NCBI GenBank assembly: GCA_010909165.1
Contig: VJWM01000119.1
Span: forward strand, 62,001-126,000
Origin: Anthoceros angustus
Taxonomy: Eukaryota; Streptophyta; Anthocerotopsida; Anthocerotales; Anthocerotaceae
Direction of reading: 5' to 3'
DNA length: 64,000 nt
Position numbers and translations under genes: made by a program. Below are positions 63,236 to 64,000 of this stretch, piece by piece. Position 1 is the stretch's first letter. Every line of letters starts with the position of its first letter. The notes under the pieces are model-generated. The model had not been told where the DNA came from, made no database searches, and saw only the letters and a program-made list of their open reading frames with translations.

Positions 63236-64000
63236 CGAGTCATACTTTCTGACACTTGGGCATAACTAGAGAAGGCGATAAAATTCGTCTTCGTGGATTC
63301 AGTCCAGAGGAAGGAGCAAGATCTCATGGGTAGAACCCATGGATAGGACAAGCCCAGACGTGTGGGCTTGATGGATGAGCTCTGAGCCACATGGATTCCT
63401 TTCCCAGAATCGTTCTTACTGAGTTGGCGGATGGGCTATGCATGGAGAGCTTGCTAGCTGAGGGCATGCTTAGATAGCAGATACGTTAGGACGATCGGAG
63501 TTAGGCGAAGCTTATAAAGGGTAATTTACGGCCAGTTACTTAAACTGAAGGTCAAGAGCTAGGGTCATGAAGACAAGCTGTGGACAACGGCATTGGCTCG
63601 GGGCTACTAAGGTCCGAGCCCAAGATCAAGATTGTCTCTGACATTTCCATGCGTGCGTGCCCCATCTTGGTGGATCCCCAAGGCACTTTACAAATGAACT
63701 TTTATGGATATCTCTTGTATGCTAAGTTTAGACTCACATAAAAAGATCAGTCAAAAACCTTTTCAAGTCTCAGAGCTAACCAATTGGTGTTAGAAACTCC
63801 ATGAGAAACATAGAAGAAATGAGTTTCATTTAAGGTTTCTTTGTATTTTAGAGTTGTTAGAGAAGAGATTGCTGTTGAAAAGAAACTCTAGAATACAATG
63901 AAAGATAACCTTAACAAAACTTGTGCACAACGTATAAAAAAAGTACAGATCAAACAACCAGTTTGACAGCATTGGGCAGCTTATACATTAATCTCTAATG
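63236..64000. other. Unique eukaryotic flank, no gene recognised
   Basis: About 765 nt that do not resemble any array module. No ORF of note on the plus strand; the minus-strand ORF at 63,103-63,390 spans the array edge and has no recognisable domain. AT content rises after 63,700. Probably genomic flank or a different repeat. Confidence 0.6.

Overview
The window is a chimera of two unrelated kinds of DNA. Positions 1 to about 34,450 are gene-dense DNA from a Bacteroidota bacterium, most likely Chitinophagaceae or a relative. This rests on the OstA-like/MCE/amidase/LptD cluster, a TAnnTTTG promoter, OmpA proteins with thrombospondin type-3 repeats and very short intergenic gaps. From about 34,450 to the end the DNA is eukaryotic, probably plant: a head-to-tail repeat array carrying pieces of a trimethylguanosine synthase (TGS1)-like methyltransferase gene, followed by about 760 nt of unique sequence.

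Bacterial part. 1-5.2 kb: envelope biogenesis (OstA-like, MCE/MlaD-like and amidase on the minus strand, divergent from an LptD-like gene). 5.2-9.1 kb: acyltransferase, uracil-DNA glycosylase, a secreted beta/gamma-crystallin-like protein, a DUF937 protein and a nucleoside hydrolase. 9.1-20.7 kb: a plus-strand run of tightly packed genes: lipoprotein amidohydrolase, PaiB-like FMN protein, DUF4832 glycosidase-like protein, GH95 fucosidase, sulfatase, then a three-subunit molybdenum hydroxylase (Fe-S, FAD, Mo). 20.7-25.8 kb: MscS channel, sucrose-phosphate-synthase-like glycosyltransferase fused to a HAD phosphatase, dienelactone hydrolase and an unknown secreted protein. 25.8-30.1 kb: minus-strand NERD protein, an unknown secreted protein, a VIT-family transporter and an OmpA-family protein. 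30.2-33.17 kb: a long unknown secreted gene whose end is missing.

Nearly every bacterial gene longer than about 500 nt is broken by one or more single-base frameshifts, mostly in homopolymers, while the protein stays recognisable across frames. This is the signature of unpolished long-read data, so I call these genes intact with sequence errors. The stretch at 21,372-22,637 reappears at 33,170-34,450 with about 15 different small indels. It looks like the same locus read twice, and its second copy is joined to the eukaryotic array.

Eukaryotic part. The typical unit is about 2.6 kb: a TGS1-like coding block (about 680 nt), an AT-rich 3' block with an AATAAA signal, a spacer with a strong hairpin, and several non-coding modules that recur in the same order. 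I count twelve copies of the TGS1 block that include methyltransferase-core sequence, plus detached 3' parts, all on the plus strand. Copies 1 and 2 keep the DIDP motif; copies 3-12 share DIDH and a shortened glycine loop. Many internal junctions fall at 5-12 nt of shared sequence, making the array a mosaic. Whether this reflects real template switching or assembler joins is the main open question.
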